NCBI GenBank assembly: GCA_900660155.1
Contig: CABFPE010000429.1
Location: 472,773 to 536,772, forward strand
Length of the DNA stretch: 64,000 bases
Direction of reading: 5' to 3'
From: Hofstenia miamia
Taxonomy: Eukaryota > Xenacoelomorpha > Acoela > Hofsteniidae
The notes below the pieces were generated by a model. The model was not told where the DNA came from and made no database searches. It saw nothing but the letters and a program-made list of their open reading frames with translations. A program made the position numbers and the translations under genes. Below, piece by piece: positions 29,801 to 44,903 of this stretch. Position 1 is the first letter of the stretch; each line of letters opens with the position of its first letter.

Positions 29801-31233
29801 ATCAAAGTTTCCTATATATGAAAACTTTAATATTTATTAACTCATAATCAATATACTTGCAAAAGCTCCACAAGATGCTGTGATAAAAAATCATTTCGAG
29901 CTTAGCGTTTTCAAATTCTCTTCAGATATAACATCAGCTTTTTTAAAATTCAATTGTATTACTGCTTTTTTTATGTCTAATGCTAATTGAACAAACATAT
30001 AATTGTTTTTAACCAAGTTCGCATGAGTATTTTTTTAAGAGACCCGCTCTTATAAGTGGAAATTTACCGAGGGCACATAAATGAAATACGCGCAACAATA
30101 CATGTATAAGCTGGGTTAAGAGCACGTCTAAAAGCATAGAAATTGAAATTACGGTATGACATATAAAAGAGTATGGGGCAGCACAGTGCACCGAACCTAA
30201 TACTGAATCGAGGGTTTGATAACGGAACATTTCGGCACAGGCGCAATGTGTTCAATGAATGTCGCCTTTGACACTTTAACTCAATGCTTTCAAGCAAATA
30301 ACGTAAAATGTGATTCAAAAGATCCTGAAAAGCCTAAATCAATTCGAAAACGAGTTGCACTGCTGGATTCATACGCCGAAAAACTCATCAAATTTAATAA
30401 ATCATGATACTCCTACAATAATGTTTTCTTTTAGAATTCATGTTTTCACCTCCGACACAAACTGATATCAAATATTACCAAATCTCCAAAAAAAATCAAT
30501 GCAAGTAAAATTCATTTTCCATTTACAAAGAGTGATGTTCACAATTCTCATCCTAATACTGCTGACTACTAGACTTGATCCAACAAGGTTTGCAATGGAA
30601 AACGCTGGTGGAAACTACTTCGTTGATTATTAGTTCATTAATGTACAGTGAAAGTAAACTTTAAAACATTTATAATTTTTGAAATTGAATAGATTTATTA
30701 CTGACTGACTGTAATGAAATTGTTCGGAATTGTCTCAATTTCTGTGCCTTGCACATGTAAAATAGACCAATTCAGTGCAAAACTTCTAACTTAAATGACA
30801 GTTGGGAACTAATATTTTGTTTTGTTGGAAGTCAAAATTTTTACTGGTATACGAGTATTCTGGTTGCATTTTACTAATTTTTTTTAACAATTGCAATCCT
30901 GCTATATACGAATATACCCAAAATAAGTTATTGAACAAAATAAGTTATTGAATTCAGACGATTTATTTTCAAAAATTGAATACGAACATGACTCTTATTG
31001 GATGCTAATCATTCTTAATATGTATGCAAAATTGAAATTTCAATTTTATCCTATTTTCACAATGTATTTGCCTTTATCACATTTAATCAATAAATTTAGT
31101 ATTTTAATACATTTTCACATGATTATGTTATATAGGATAAAAAAAACTGCTTGATTTTAAACTTTTTAGGGCTTAATACATCTCGTATTCCTTTTGATAC
31201 TTCCAATCAATTATTAAAACATTGGGATTCTCA

Positions 31234-31272
<39 letters not shown>

Positions 31273-34200
31273 TTTTTAATAAATTTTCCCTCTATAATAT
31301 AAACTCAAAACTATTTTTCTCCAAAGTATCTATTCATCCGGACAAATCAGGAAACACAACGCTGTGTATTATATATACAAAACTCTTACATGTTGCTTTG
31401 TCTTTACAATTGTCCAATTTTGTCAAGTTAAATTCATAGGGAACACCGCAGCAACGTGATATAAATCTGTTTCTGTCATCTTCTGAAGTCTAAAATAACT
31501 TTATAGATAAACAAACATGAAATGTATTCTATATACAGTTGGATTTTTAAATTTACAAGAATGTTTAACAAATGGTTCTTAATGCAAAAATACAGGTTCC
31601 TAAAAGGATAACAAAAAGCAAACTTATCAGACATTATTGCCTTTTAGTAGTTAAGTAAAAAAATTTAGAACACAAGTAAATTTTCAAAAAAAATTGTGAG
31701 GTGAAAATTATTCCAGGAAACACAAAAATTTCAATTGAATAAGTAATTCACAATTGAAATTGCATGATGACACCAGTGATGTCCATTTCTATTTTCCTTT
31801 AAAGGATTATTTAAAGGATCCTGCAAATTTTACTTGCTTTTATTTCAAATCCCTCTAAAGGAAATACTTTAAAAGATCCTGTAAAAATTGCGTATTTTAA
31901 AGGAAATGTTTGCTTCCATCCAACTCTTTGATGGGCTAAATTTAGCTTAGCAACCCATGTTCCAGCCATCCCAACACATACCGTAATCAACTCGTTTTAG
32001 TATCTGGTGATTTCACGAACAAGGTATAGAAAAGGATTAATTCGTTTCACTACGTTAATCAGTGCAATTTAACACACACAGTCCATCACAGGTAGTGCGC
32101 CGCAGCACCCAATTAAATATTGTGCGCGCCTTTCTCTCTAGGTCGCTTTTGTGTCTTTTGAACTGCTCTATTATAGAAGGAATTTCATCAATATGGGACG
32201 AAAATCTGTAGATGAACGACGAAAATATGAAGCACATTTTACTTTTTTGTCAAGCGAAAAGTATCATCGTTGTGACTTATGCCCTAAGCAACTACGCGGA
32301 ATTGTCAAATATATGAAAAAGCCAAAGAGCAGCCAGCCGAATTAAGTCAGCTTTTTTCACACAAAATATGTAGACACTTCCATGTAATGCACAGCAACGG
32401 CGAAATGTTGACATAAGCTTTGTTCAGACTTGTCTCTATCAAAATATTTAGCAGTTTTATAAATGGAAAATTCCTGGAATCTTTTCTGGCATATGGTAAA
32501 ACCCTGATTTGAAAACAGAAAAAGATATGACCGAACTTGCCACTGAAAAATTTTGTAGAATAAATCGAAAAGCGTATTTTGGAATACAATTTGATCATCG
32601 ACAAAATGTTTCAAAGATAACATTGTTTTCTAATTTCCGTCTCAACAAAATTGAAATCGAATCCTACAGATAGTCGACTTCAAAATTGTTCATAGTACAA
32701 CGTCAGACGTTATTGTTGACGAAATTAATGCTAATCTCTCTAACCTAGGATTGGATAAAGCTAGATGTATAGGTATGTAAGCTGACAACTGTTCAGCCAT
32801 GGTAGCAGCTGCTAGAAAATTTAAGATTATTGAAGAGGAAGATTCAGAGGAATTGAAAGAGAATGACAATACTGTGAGAACAGAGATTATTCAGCTGACA
32901 TTTTTCCAGAATTTCGAGGATGCGGTGCACACAGGTTTAACAATGCTATGTGGGAAGCTGTCGAAGGTGTCACATTTTTTGAGCAAATAAATGCCTCCTG
33001 CAGAAGGCACAACGGGCCTCGATTGGCTAATACTCGATGGCATGGGTATCTGACGCAAGTTGAGTTGTACAAAAGAAAAACTAAGAATTAAATGCAGATA
33101 GGATTGGTTCATTTTCTCGTGCATTTTTTCGACTGAATTCACAAGCAGTAAAGCAGTGTGTCAAATGCTAAGGAAAATTAGATCGTTGAGCCGACATCAC
33201 AAGTCTGAGTCACAATTTGCGGATTCAGTGGTTCCAACAATTCCAAATTTAGACCGTGTACTAGGAATGTGAACACAAAAGACACGAATCCATCAAGAAG
33301 TGAGAAATTTTCCTGCTTTTCTAAAAGCTGCAATTCGGTAAAGAACAGAGATTTGCTGAATTTCCAACGGTGTTTTTGGCTGCTGCAGTTGTTGTCCTAC
33401 TAAAGGTTACCGAAATATGCTGACAGCTCACGAGAAATTAGAAGCCCATAAATTATCAGATGAGTGCGAAAAAATTTGCGTGTATGGACGTTGAGTCTGA
33501 AAATTCCAAGATTACAACCAATGAGGTTCCAAGATTCAAGAAGAAATTCAACCATGAATTAGCTAATGCGGCCTCTTCAACTCAATTTTCCAAGATTCAA
33601 GAAGAATTCGCCGAATTTGAGAATTCAATTCAGCGTTTGATTTTTTTTCCGAAAACCAATTAATTTCGAAAATACCAGAAGCTGTCAGAAGTCGCAAAAG
33701 TTCTGTTATCCGTTCTTTCGTCATCTGAATTATTCTTGAGCTAATGCATTTGACAGCATCCTACATACATTTTTTCATTTTGCGGATTCATTAATTTGAT
33801 GTATTTTAGGGCACGAATTTTGACAGAAAATCGACGTAACAGATTATCATGGACAACCGCAAACGTCGATTACAATGTCTTAGTGATTGACTATCAGTAT
33901 TTTACATGTTTTACAAAATATAGTTTTTAAATATTTCTAAATGGTGTTATCCTTTAAAAGGATACTTTAAATTTTTATCCTTTCCTTTAAATATAAATTT
34001 TCCTGTAAAAACATTTAAAAAGACATCACTGGATGACAAGTAAGCAGAACCAGTCATTTTAGAAATCGTTTAGGCAGATATCTTACGTCAACTGAATAGA
34101 GCCTCACGAATATTGTTCTACACATTTATAAAGTCAAACGATCTTATTTTATTTACTGTCTATAATATTAAAATTTTACTTTTTGACGACCTAATAGTAT

Positions 34201-37200
34201 TTCGCCGAAATATATTGAAAGCATAATTTTGAATTGCAAATGAAGAATGGGTTACTAAAATTAATAAAATATTCTATAACATCTTACCTCCATTTCATTT
34301 TCGATTGTTTCACATAAAAATGGATGAGAATCCTAAGATAAAAGATTCCGAATTCGTAATTAATTTCGTAAACAATCATTAAAGAGTCTTACCTCTACAG
34401 CGTTGCTACAACCCGGAAGATTTCCTTCACATTTCAGTGTTATAATTTGTTCCAGGTAATTTCTGGCAGAGCTCGAAACCTTTGGTAGTAAATCCAACAA
34501 AGTGGCGAAATTCAATTGGAGAATATCGTTACACTAAGATAATTTGGTAAAATAAAGCAGAAACAAATGTTCTTAAATATTTATATTTATTTCTCCATAA
34601 AAACGGTATTCGTGTGTTATAAAAGACGTCGCCACTGGTTCAGATAAGTAATACGAAATTCCTAAAAGTAAGATAATAACCTACATTGACACACTTATTG
34701 CAACTATATGTTTTAAGAATTATTATTTACTTAGGAATTTATCTGTGCAGCACGTGTTTCAATTGAAATTTATTGTAAATACTCTTAAAAATATAACAGT
34801 ACCTTTCAATGTATTATTTGATAAGAACCCCTACTGTAAAATTGATATTATGCCAGAGATCAAATAAAATAGATTTATAAAAAAAATGTCGAAACAATGA
34901 ACTAACGCATTAAAAGAGCACAGACAAGAGCAATATTACACTAATTTTTAATGTTAGCATCAGGTAATTACTCAATACACCGGCTTAGCAAAAATTTTCA
35001 AATATATAAATAACATATGCTACGGAAGGAAATTCCTATATAATTTTATGTCTAAAATAAATGCATCAATAATGCACAAATTAAATTAATATACTGAAAA
35101 AATACATTCACACCAACTAAATGCTAATGAAAGTTGGCGAAATATCAAAGGCTGCTTAAAAAATTGTAAAAAATTTTAAAAGGAAACTTTCATGAAGATC
35201 AAAACAAATTCGTACATTCAAGAAATTATAATAAGTGGAGAAATTTTTAATTCTATTGATTTTTGTAAAGTTTATTATATTTATAATTAATTTGTATTAA
35301 TAAGCGCATATTAATAAGTTTGTGCCATAACTCCAAATGTCTTAATAAAGCTATAAATAAAAATAAGTATGAAAATGTAATTCCAAGATGCAAAAATTGC
35401 TCACATATGTCAAGATGGGTCGGGTAGGTTAAAATCAGGATAATCAGGTCAGGACAGGTTAAATGCGGTTAAAAATATTGACTGACAAAATCAGGTTAAG
35501 TATTACATAAGAGTTATAATTAGAAAACGATTTCCGAATTTTTGGAAAACTATTCAACTTATTTCCATACTTAGTGTTCAGATAACGACGCGGTCTAATG
35601 CCCATGCCATGAGAACAACAACTACCCTGAAATATTTTGTTTCTGAAGATAATCTGTGTGAGTCCCATCCAGGCGTACAGTTTGCAAAGTCAGAGGCTGT
35701 CGCGCCATTGCCTAGGTTCCATTTAGACATCCTGTGCACAAAATCAGATGTCGTTGCACAAAGACACGCCTGGAAAGGACAAAGCCATGTCGAGAATTTA
35801 AATAGAAAAAGAAAGAGGAGACAATCTCTATCGTGAGTTATAAACGTTTAGAATTTTATTGTTGAAATTATCACAGATTTGAAAACTTTATTATGGAAAT
35901 AGGGTTAAAATAAATATTTCAGCGGTAATAACGAGCCTACTGTATATGCAACCTTTCAACAATCTACGATGCATATTTATAAATATATAACTTTAATGCA
36001 GTGCAATCAAACATTCATTTGGTATTTTTAATGAAATGTGTCCCTCATATAAACGCATTAAATAACTGCATAAAGTTTGTCCTCGAAAAACATAAAGAAT
36101 ATATTGTGGCCAAAGCATTTAATACAATTGATATCAAAAAGAAATTTGATTTGAATTGACATAAGTTGTTAGCCAAAAAAAATTCTGTTGACTTGAATTG
36201 ATATCATTTGATATCAATAAGTTAAGAGCAGGTTGATTTGATTTGATTTGAAATATCTATGTCATAGGCAACCCTGATGATGACACTGTCAACATAATGT
36301 TAAATGACTGATATTAAAATGAATTTATTTTCATTATTCATGTACATGTACCTGTACATTAGGGTGGTCTAAAATACAAAATTTTCGAAATTGCTTTCAC
36401 TCCCATTATGCCCTTGTTCCAAATACTTAATACAGTCTGTGATTGAATTTTGAGGACTATTGCATTAAATAGTGGTGAATTTCTTGCATCTTTTTAAAAT
36501 TGAACATCATACTAGTAGCATATAAGCTAACAAATCTGATATCTATTTGGCCTTTGTTTGATTATGTAAAGATGTTGACCAGGCTGATAGTCTCAATGAT
36601 GAGTTCTGGAAATTTTGGTTTACCTTTCTTCATCACAGATTGCTTTTGACATGATAGAGTTTCAGAAGTTGATATTCTCTTGAATTGCATCATCTCTAAA
36701 GCATTCTGATGTGCTACGTCAAATAACTAGGGAAGATCTGCTTTGAATATAGCTCATGCATACGAGCAGAATCACTAATCTTGTTTTTATTCTCCTTCAA
36801 ATCTTTGTACTTCGTTACCAAGCCCGTTAGCTTTTAAATTAATTTTCTGTCATCATTGTTGATATTCGCGGACTATTCCAGAAACCAAAGACCTCTTCTA
36901 CTGTTGCCTTGAAACTCTCCCGAGCAGTTTAATTCAATTTTACATGTACATGTATTTTAGCAGCACGTCATAAGTAAATGGCAAACCTTGAGTTATTGAT
37001 GGTTCTGGTAGACATTCAGATCAGCCAGTAATCAAACCATGATCGTGGCGTTCGAGCCATATCTACAAAGAAAATATCAACGTGCAAGATAAATGAATTC
37101 TACTATGACAAAGCTGTAGTTGACCTATCGGTATTAAGTTCTTTAATCAATAAATCATGTCTTTCCTTTCTGTTCACTCATAGGCGTGAGCTTCATACAG

Positions 37201-40200
37201 AAGTGACTCATAACACGCATGAAGTTTTATTACTATCAATGTTGAATTTAGGATTAAACTTCTCGGGGTACTGATTCCGCCTAAAAGGGTGTAGTTCAGA
37301 GCTGCAAGCATACATAGTTTTTTTGCAAGCACGGTATTGTAAACTTTAAGTACGACTCCGTACGTATTTTCTAAAATATAAATGTGGCAGGACACGTTTT
37401 CATATGTGCACACAAGCACAGCTCGCTAAATTTCGTTACTCTTTTTATCCTATGCGAATTGGTTCTCTATCAAAGCAACTATATTGTGTCTTATAAACAA
37501 CTAAAGAAAACATATGAACCACACCATTGCAGATAGAAAAAGTTCTATGCTGTTCCCATTAGATGAATTAATGATCAAAATTTTCAAAATATTGACAATT
37601 GCCGCAGATGAAACTAGAGGTGAAAATGGACACGAAAACTTTTGGGCCAAGTCCAACCCAGCCCGACTTTTCTTCGCAACTAGTACATTTGAAGCCTAAA
37701 ATAAATGCTACACTGGACAACTTTCTAGAGAAAAACATGGTTCTCATAGCCTGCAGTCGGAAAATTGGGCAAAACAATTAGTTGAAGACATATTGCTAAA
37801 TCTATTCTAGTCTCATATAAGTAATTTAAACTGGAATTCCGAAACATGTATTGGAACAAGAAACTAAAGGGAGCGAGGCGAATTTTGAATGTTTTATTTT
37901 TCCCATATATTAGTACATGTATTAATTCATTCAGAAAAACATACGGTGCATTCTTTGATTGTTTGACTAATTTATTTTATTTACCTACAATTAGTTTGAA
38001 AACACACTAAAATCAGGTTAAAAACAGATTAAATAGGGGTAAACTTAACTACCCTGAACCAAGTCAGGACAGGTTATTTTTTCCAGCACGACTAATCACT
38101 ATTTATATGTAATATACTTACATCCATTTGTGTAAAGGTGCATACACTAATGCTCCGAGCTGTACCATCATATGCCTTGCAGTTTGGCGTCGTTGATTCT
38201 GGTATACTTTTGCTAAGCTTTTCGTCCAAAGCCTTAATACTTTCATCAGTTGACTCTTGATTGTTATCGTTATTGTCATTTTGATTTTGACCCTGTCCTT
38301 TATTTTCTTCAATTAGCTCAGCACACGTTCCTTCTCCTAAATAAAACAAAATATGCTATACTTTGTAAAAGTCATTTAAACCACGTTTCCAGAGCGATTT
38401 ACAAGAAATATTCACTCTTTCCAGTCAAGCATTTATCAGGACGTTGTTAATCGCTCTGCTACTTCAGGATATTTTAAAGGGCCAAGGATTGCCACTATGG
38501 ATTAGAATTTCGAAACGAAAACCCTTAGTTTAAGATAATCGCTTGAGATGAATAGCTTTTAGCCTGCGAAAGTTATGGGAGTTTTTGTTTTTGCGGTTAA
38601 AACAATGAACTAATGACGGAAACCACTAGGGTAAATGCAAATTTTGGAATCACTATGTGTTTTCTGCTTCCTAAAAATTTAATTGATTAGCATCACCTGT
38701 GAATATCAGTCTCATAGACAAGAAATGTAATGCACAATCGTGGATATGACACATCGCATATTACAAGCGTAAATACAAAACAAAAATAAACACATCTTAA
38801 AAAATATCTGTAGATTTTAAAATCCAATATAACTGTTTAAAGTCAAATGCTTTTAATATTGCCCAATGTTTCAAAACAATACCATTATTAAACTTGAGAT
38901 TCAATAACAACAACGTGTTCCACAAAAATGGAACTCTAGAATAATATAATGCCGTGGAACGCTATTAAGTATAAATGTAAACATAATGGAGGGCAAATAT
39001 AAACAATATGCGAATTAGAAAATTCACCTTGGTGTTCCAATTGAATTCGGTTCCCTGCATTTTCAAGTCTTTCGGCAACTTTAGAATCAAACAAACACAT
39101 TATTCCTAAGCTGGGTTCAAGCTTCTCGACTAAAAAGCAAAAAATGATTTTTTTAAAATTGAAATAAATATAGAAAAAAAGTAAAAACTTCATAATTAAT
39201 TAGTATTTTTAGAAAACATTGGTAGATAAAAAATCACGTAAAATTAAATAATTACAAGAATAGCAATTTCTCTTGACACACAACATTGAAAATGAAAGAT
39301 TTCTATAAAATGATTACCTGTTTTATTATAAGCAGGTAGACATAGCTTAACTTCAGAATCACAGTAGTGTCCCATTGGGCAGGCGAAGCACTCGTCTGGA
39401 TTGCATTTCTTATTGCTGCAAACTAATTCATTGAGCAGATAGCCGTATTCATGCATCACTATTTTATAAAAGAAAGGCCTAAATTGCAAATATATCTATA
39501 ATAACTACAGTAAAAGCCATACCAAAGTGGATCATCATCAGAATTTCTATCATTATCAGAAGGCTCATCTTTGTACGTTCCACGTTTTATGCATGGATTA
39601 TGGAAATCAAAATTTGCATTTTCGGAATGTGAAGAAGAATAGTCCGAGGAGCTACCCCTAGAAGATGACGAACCTTTATTAGAAGATGAATGTTCTGAAG
39701 ATGAACCTTTATTAGAAGATGAATGTTCTGAAGATGAACCTTTATTAGAAGAATGTTCTGAAGATGAACCTCTACCAGAAGATGAATGATCTGAAGATGA
39801 ACCTCTGTCAGAAGATGAATCATCTGAAGAAGAATCTCTATGGGAAGATGAATGATGATCGGATGAATCATAATCACTTTCCATGTCCATATGCTCGTCA
39901 TCGTAATAGTAATCACCAAAATCAGCAGTAGCACTAAAATGATGTTGTCTGTTGTCTTTTGAATCATAATCATCAGAACACTCATCGGCGATTTTTCCAA
40001 TGTGCCCAAGAATTTCTTCATTATTTGGCATCCTAAATCATAATTTGTATCTAACTAAATTTATCAATGGAAATATTTATTGCAATGTCTATTTATCATT
40101 AATAAATGGGAATAGGGTGATGTGAATGATATTAGATACCAGACCCGGTTTTAGGTGGGACGCCCCCCTTCACCCTTCAAACACTACCTAAATATTACAT

Positions 40201-43200
40201 GAATTTCGGATCTCTTGAATATGTGATAAATTATAAATTTTTAGTGATTTTCATAAGATAAAAACAATAATTTTTCAAAAAATTTTCTGCTCCACCTTGA
40301 ATAAAAAATTTCTCAAAACGCTAGCATTCATGGCGAAACAAAAAACATTAAAGGTGTAGTTGAGAACCTAAAAATCATCGCATATTTTGAAATTATTATT
40401 AGATTTTGCATAACTTGCAAACAAATAAGGGTGTTATAATTATTTTTTAGAAAATATTTTGAGTCGCCCAAATTCAAAATTTCCTAAAACCGTGTCTTTT
40501 AGATACAGATTTTAATTATCAATTTTGTATATTGCAGGAATCCTCATGATGCACGATTGGAAAAACAAAATTTGAAAATATTTAAATTTAAAATATATTG
40601 GTAAAATAGATGCCCTATGAATACCTGCTCATGGCAACGTAACGAAGTATTCTTATATTTAAAAAAAACTCGACAACATTGCACTCACAACAAAACTGAT
40701 TATCAAAAATTATTTTAAAAATTCTTGATTTACTACTTAAACATAGTATGGATAATATATTAAAATTTTGATCACTACTCATAAAGGTGGAAAGTATTTC
40801 AAAAAATGCACGTAAATTTAAAAACATGGATTTATTATTACGAAAAATACTTTCTTATTTTCGTTTAAAACTTATTCTAGGTTTTCAATTTCAGCTTCTA
40901 CTCTTTCATTACAGATTTTTAACATTATCAATATTGATCTAGCAAACCGAAAATTAAAAAGTTTCTTTGGGATAATCATATAAATGGACTTAAATGAGAC
41001 GAACTCGAATGAAAATTTTCACCCATGTAAATTTCTGAGTCAGCATAAACTGGCAATGAGGCAAAAAGAATCTTCTAGCACTTATTCGTTAGTACCCAAT
41101 TCCCAATGACCACAGGATAATAAAAATTTAGAATCTTGAAGAAAGTTGTGGAGGAAAAGTTGAAACTTGGTTGTTTGAAATTTTATTAACGTAAGTTTGT
41201 GCATCCTCACACTGTATATGAGAAATATAATAAATATTTACTCATCTAATATGCTTCCAAACTTGAGGAAAATTATTTTTAAGAAAGCGTTGACATGGGG
41301 TTCCAACGAGCAAGGAGCGCACAACAACTTTTGTTTGATTTCAGATGGAAGTTCGCGTTCATTACCAGAAGATGGACACTTTGGCGAATTTCTATCTAGC
41401 CGGGGCAATCTATTCGTAATAGCGTCTAAAATAAACTCTTTGTATATTAAATTGACTAAGTATAACAAATTTATTGTACATCTTACTGATCATGATGTGC
41501 TTTTATAATGACAATTTACTTATTTACACATCTACTTATTGATAAATAATTATCATATTACGGATGAATATAATAATCTTAAAAACCCTCATGGTAAATA
41601 TTGTTTAAATGCATACAAAGAAAATATATTCAATCATTACCCTGAACAAATTCTTCTGAAACCAATGCATTTTGGTAGAAAAACTTTTTTTGACATCTAT
41701 TATTGATTTTTAAGCAATGACATTCAAAGAGGTCGGTAGAAGGGCAACCGCATCCCGCACAGATCTGACAATTTCCAAGTAAACCTACATTAAACAGCTT
41801 GTCTAATTCTTTTTTTAAAACAGGATAAGTCTCTTTTAATTCTTTAACTCCATTTGAAAACTTGGCTTTACTACAACCCTCTTCCTCATGATTTTCTTTT
41901 TCACTATGGCATCCAAGGTCTAAAAATGAGAAATAATATGGAAAAATGTGAAAGCGTTTGTAAATCTATTTCAGGAAAAGAGAAATATATTTCATACAAC
42001 AAAAAGTATATTGAATTAAATAAGAAAATTATTTTGTTAAACGACAAACGATTAAGCTGCTAAAATTAAGAAATTCAGACTTTAATTGATTATTCATACC
42101 ACTACTATACTCTTGGTTTAATAAAATATAAACTACTAACTAATTTTACTTGAAATTGGGTGAAAAAAACAGGTAAAGGAACTTATCCAAAATTCAGAGC
42201 AAATAATACGTAGAATTCTTAAAGAATTGTTTCAATTGGGGCCGGTATCGGTATGCAATTTCGGCATGTAAAACAAATAGTGGAAAATATTGAACACGAC
42301 AGGATGGTATAGTTGAACAGCTTATTTATTATACGCAACAGAAATATTTTCTCATGTTGTGAAATAGATTTGCAAATGCTATGACTAGATGCAATCATTT
42401 CAAACAACGGCTCAAAATGCCGGAACATTGAAATGTTATTTCTACTGAAGATATACTAAAACTGAAATTCAATGGATGCATGTGTATTTCTCAGTATCAA
42501 GAAAATTCTATATTATTGTTAAGAATGTTAGGTTTCCAATAAAAACCGATGCTGTGTTGAATCGTCGAAGTTCGTTAGTACAAGCAAACAAAATAAAAAA
42601 AAATTTTTAATGTTGCTAAAAGAAATATTTGCACAAGCAAAAGTAAACAAACGCCAATATACAGTAAAATAAGGTACCTGGGTTAGTAAAAAATGTTTCT
42701 TCGCCACACTGAAGAAAACAAGATGATCCGCCCAGCCGCCTGCACATTTCACATGTTTCTCCAGAGTAATGCATCCTCCCACAAGAAGGCATCTCCGGCA
42801 TTAGACAAAAATGGTCAATTCGTGACGCACCTGCAAAGGCTGCATGAGTTATGGTAGCGTTAGCGCATTGTCGGCAGCCATGAACTTGGACTGTTTGCCC
42901 TAAATAAACCATTTATACATTGTTAATTTCAATGAATTATTTAAAAGAAATGATATTCTTTTTAGCACGAGTCTAAATACTGACTTGAGAAAAATGGAGA
43001 ATTTAGTGTTTGTCAATATTCATTAGTTTTATGAGAGCTATAATATGTTTTAGTGATTTCACTTTCATACATTCAAATTAATAGCAAATACAGAATGCAC
43101 TGAGACAATGTAATAAAATTGATTTGTTAATAAAATTGAATCCTAAGTAGAGATATTACAGACACATTTTAGTGTAGCAAATATAATACAATTTAATAGC

Positions 43201-44862
43201 AAATTTTAAATCAATTGGGGCCCCGATTCGGCTGAAATTGAAAGTTGGTAAGAGACCGGAACCAGCAAAGTGACTCTACTGAGAATCTGACAAATTATTG
43301 AAAAATTACTATGTAAACGACTTATCACAAAAATTTTAAAATTCATTCCTGACATCAAAATGCGTGTAATGAATGTATAAAAAACCCTCCGTAATCACCC
43401 CGAGCGTAACACTAAATTGAAAAAGAATTTTCAGAGAATTAATTTTTTTAGAAAAAAATCTTAAAAGTTATAACGAGACTTCTTTGCAGTTTGTAGAAAC
43501 GCTAACCATATGGAACTCCACAGCATTGCGGAAATTCGTCGTTGTTGATTTCATTGCATGTAACAAGACAAGTGAGGAAATCTTTTTCAGATTCCATTGA
43601 TTTAGATGTATCATTCACATTGCACATCGGTTCTTCACAGCAGTGGAAGCTCAAAGATGTGAGATCTTGTTCTAAATCACCAAAAAATAATATATAAATG
43701 AAACTTAATAGTTCAAAGTAGAAAGTAACCTCCAAAAATTATTTTCACAATTTGTGGTTTAAGTTGTAGACCAGAGGTAAGACACTTACATAGTTAACAC
43801 AATGAAAGTAATGGTGTTGTTGAAGGTATTATTTTAAAGATAAATTTACGATTGCATTTTGATACATCTAGTATATGCTCCTTGAAAGCCAATAATAAAA
43901 GGTTTACATTAGAAGCATTCCAAAATGTAAAAACGCATCCAAAGTTGAAAAGTTCGAGGCCCTATATTTTAGAAAATCGTGTTTGCAGCTTTCATAAACA
44001 CTAAGCAGATGTAACCGATGCATTTTAGTTCGATGATCGATTTTGAACAGCCCAAAACTATGAGTTCAATATCTAAAGCATTTAAAATATATATAGTATG
44101 TTTACCTCCCCATTTCATTCTATTGAACATCATGAGACTGGATTTTCTATCACATTGGAAGTCATCTAAAAATTCATATTCAAATAAAGTGAAACGCAAT
44201 CACTAAAAATAAACTCAAATAAATCAAAACTAGAATGTACAATATTCTCAATGCAAATAAAGTGTTGACCTCAATATACATAGCAATAGAAACAAGTTTT
44301 TTATTTGTGACGATATAATATAGAACTATGTGATATTTTCGAGAGTGTTTATCTATACTAATACAGAGAACAAACGGCAGAGCATTTGTAAAAAAGGCAA
44401 TGCGCCTTAACAATGCGGTGGGCCTTATGTAAGAAAAGTGTATGGACGTGTTTGGTTAAATTCCGACCCAAAAAAATTTATGTATTGACTCTTTGTAATA
44501 GAGTTGCAGAGCTGTTAACATTTTCATAGCATAATTTGATCAGTAAAATTTGTATTGGGGTTTGTCAATAATCTTCTTTCGATAGTATTTCATTAGTTCA
44601 AAATATGTACTGTGTGTGAAGAATAGAAAGTTGGTAAATTTCTTCTCTTCATGCGTTTCTTTGATGTGTACGTATCAATTATATTATATACAAGAGAATA
44701 CCATTTATCAAGAGTTACATCAATGTCTTCAATAATCAAATTCATGTCAACTTTAGAGAGACAATAATTCATAATGCTAAATTTTGCATTGCCAAAGGAA
44801 TAAGTATTAACTATTTTGTAGTTCTTAGTTTCTATATTTTTCAAAATTTCAATAAAAAATAG

Positions 44863-44903
<41 letters not shown>

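Larger units (their letters stand above)
29714..31389. other. Intron with (TA)n and candidate ORF
   Basis: Contains the plus ORF at 30246 and a TA microsatellite at 31236-31269; the rest is featureless AT-rich DNA. Confidence 0.4.
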
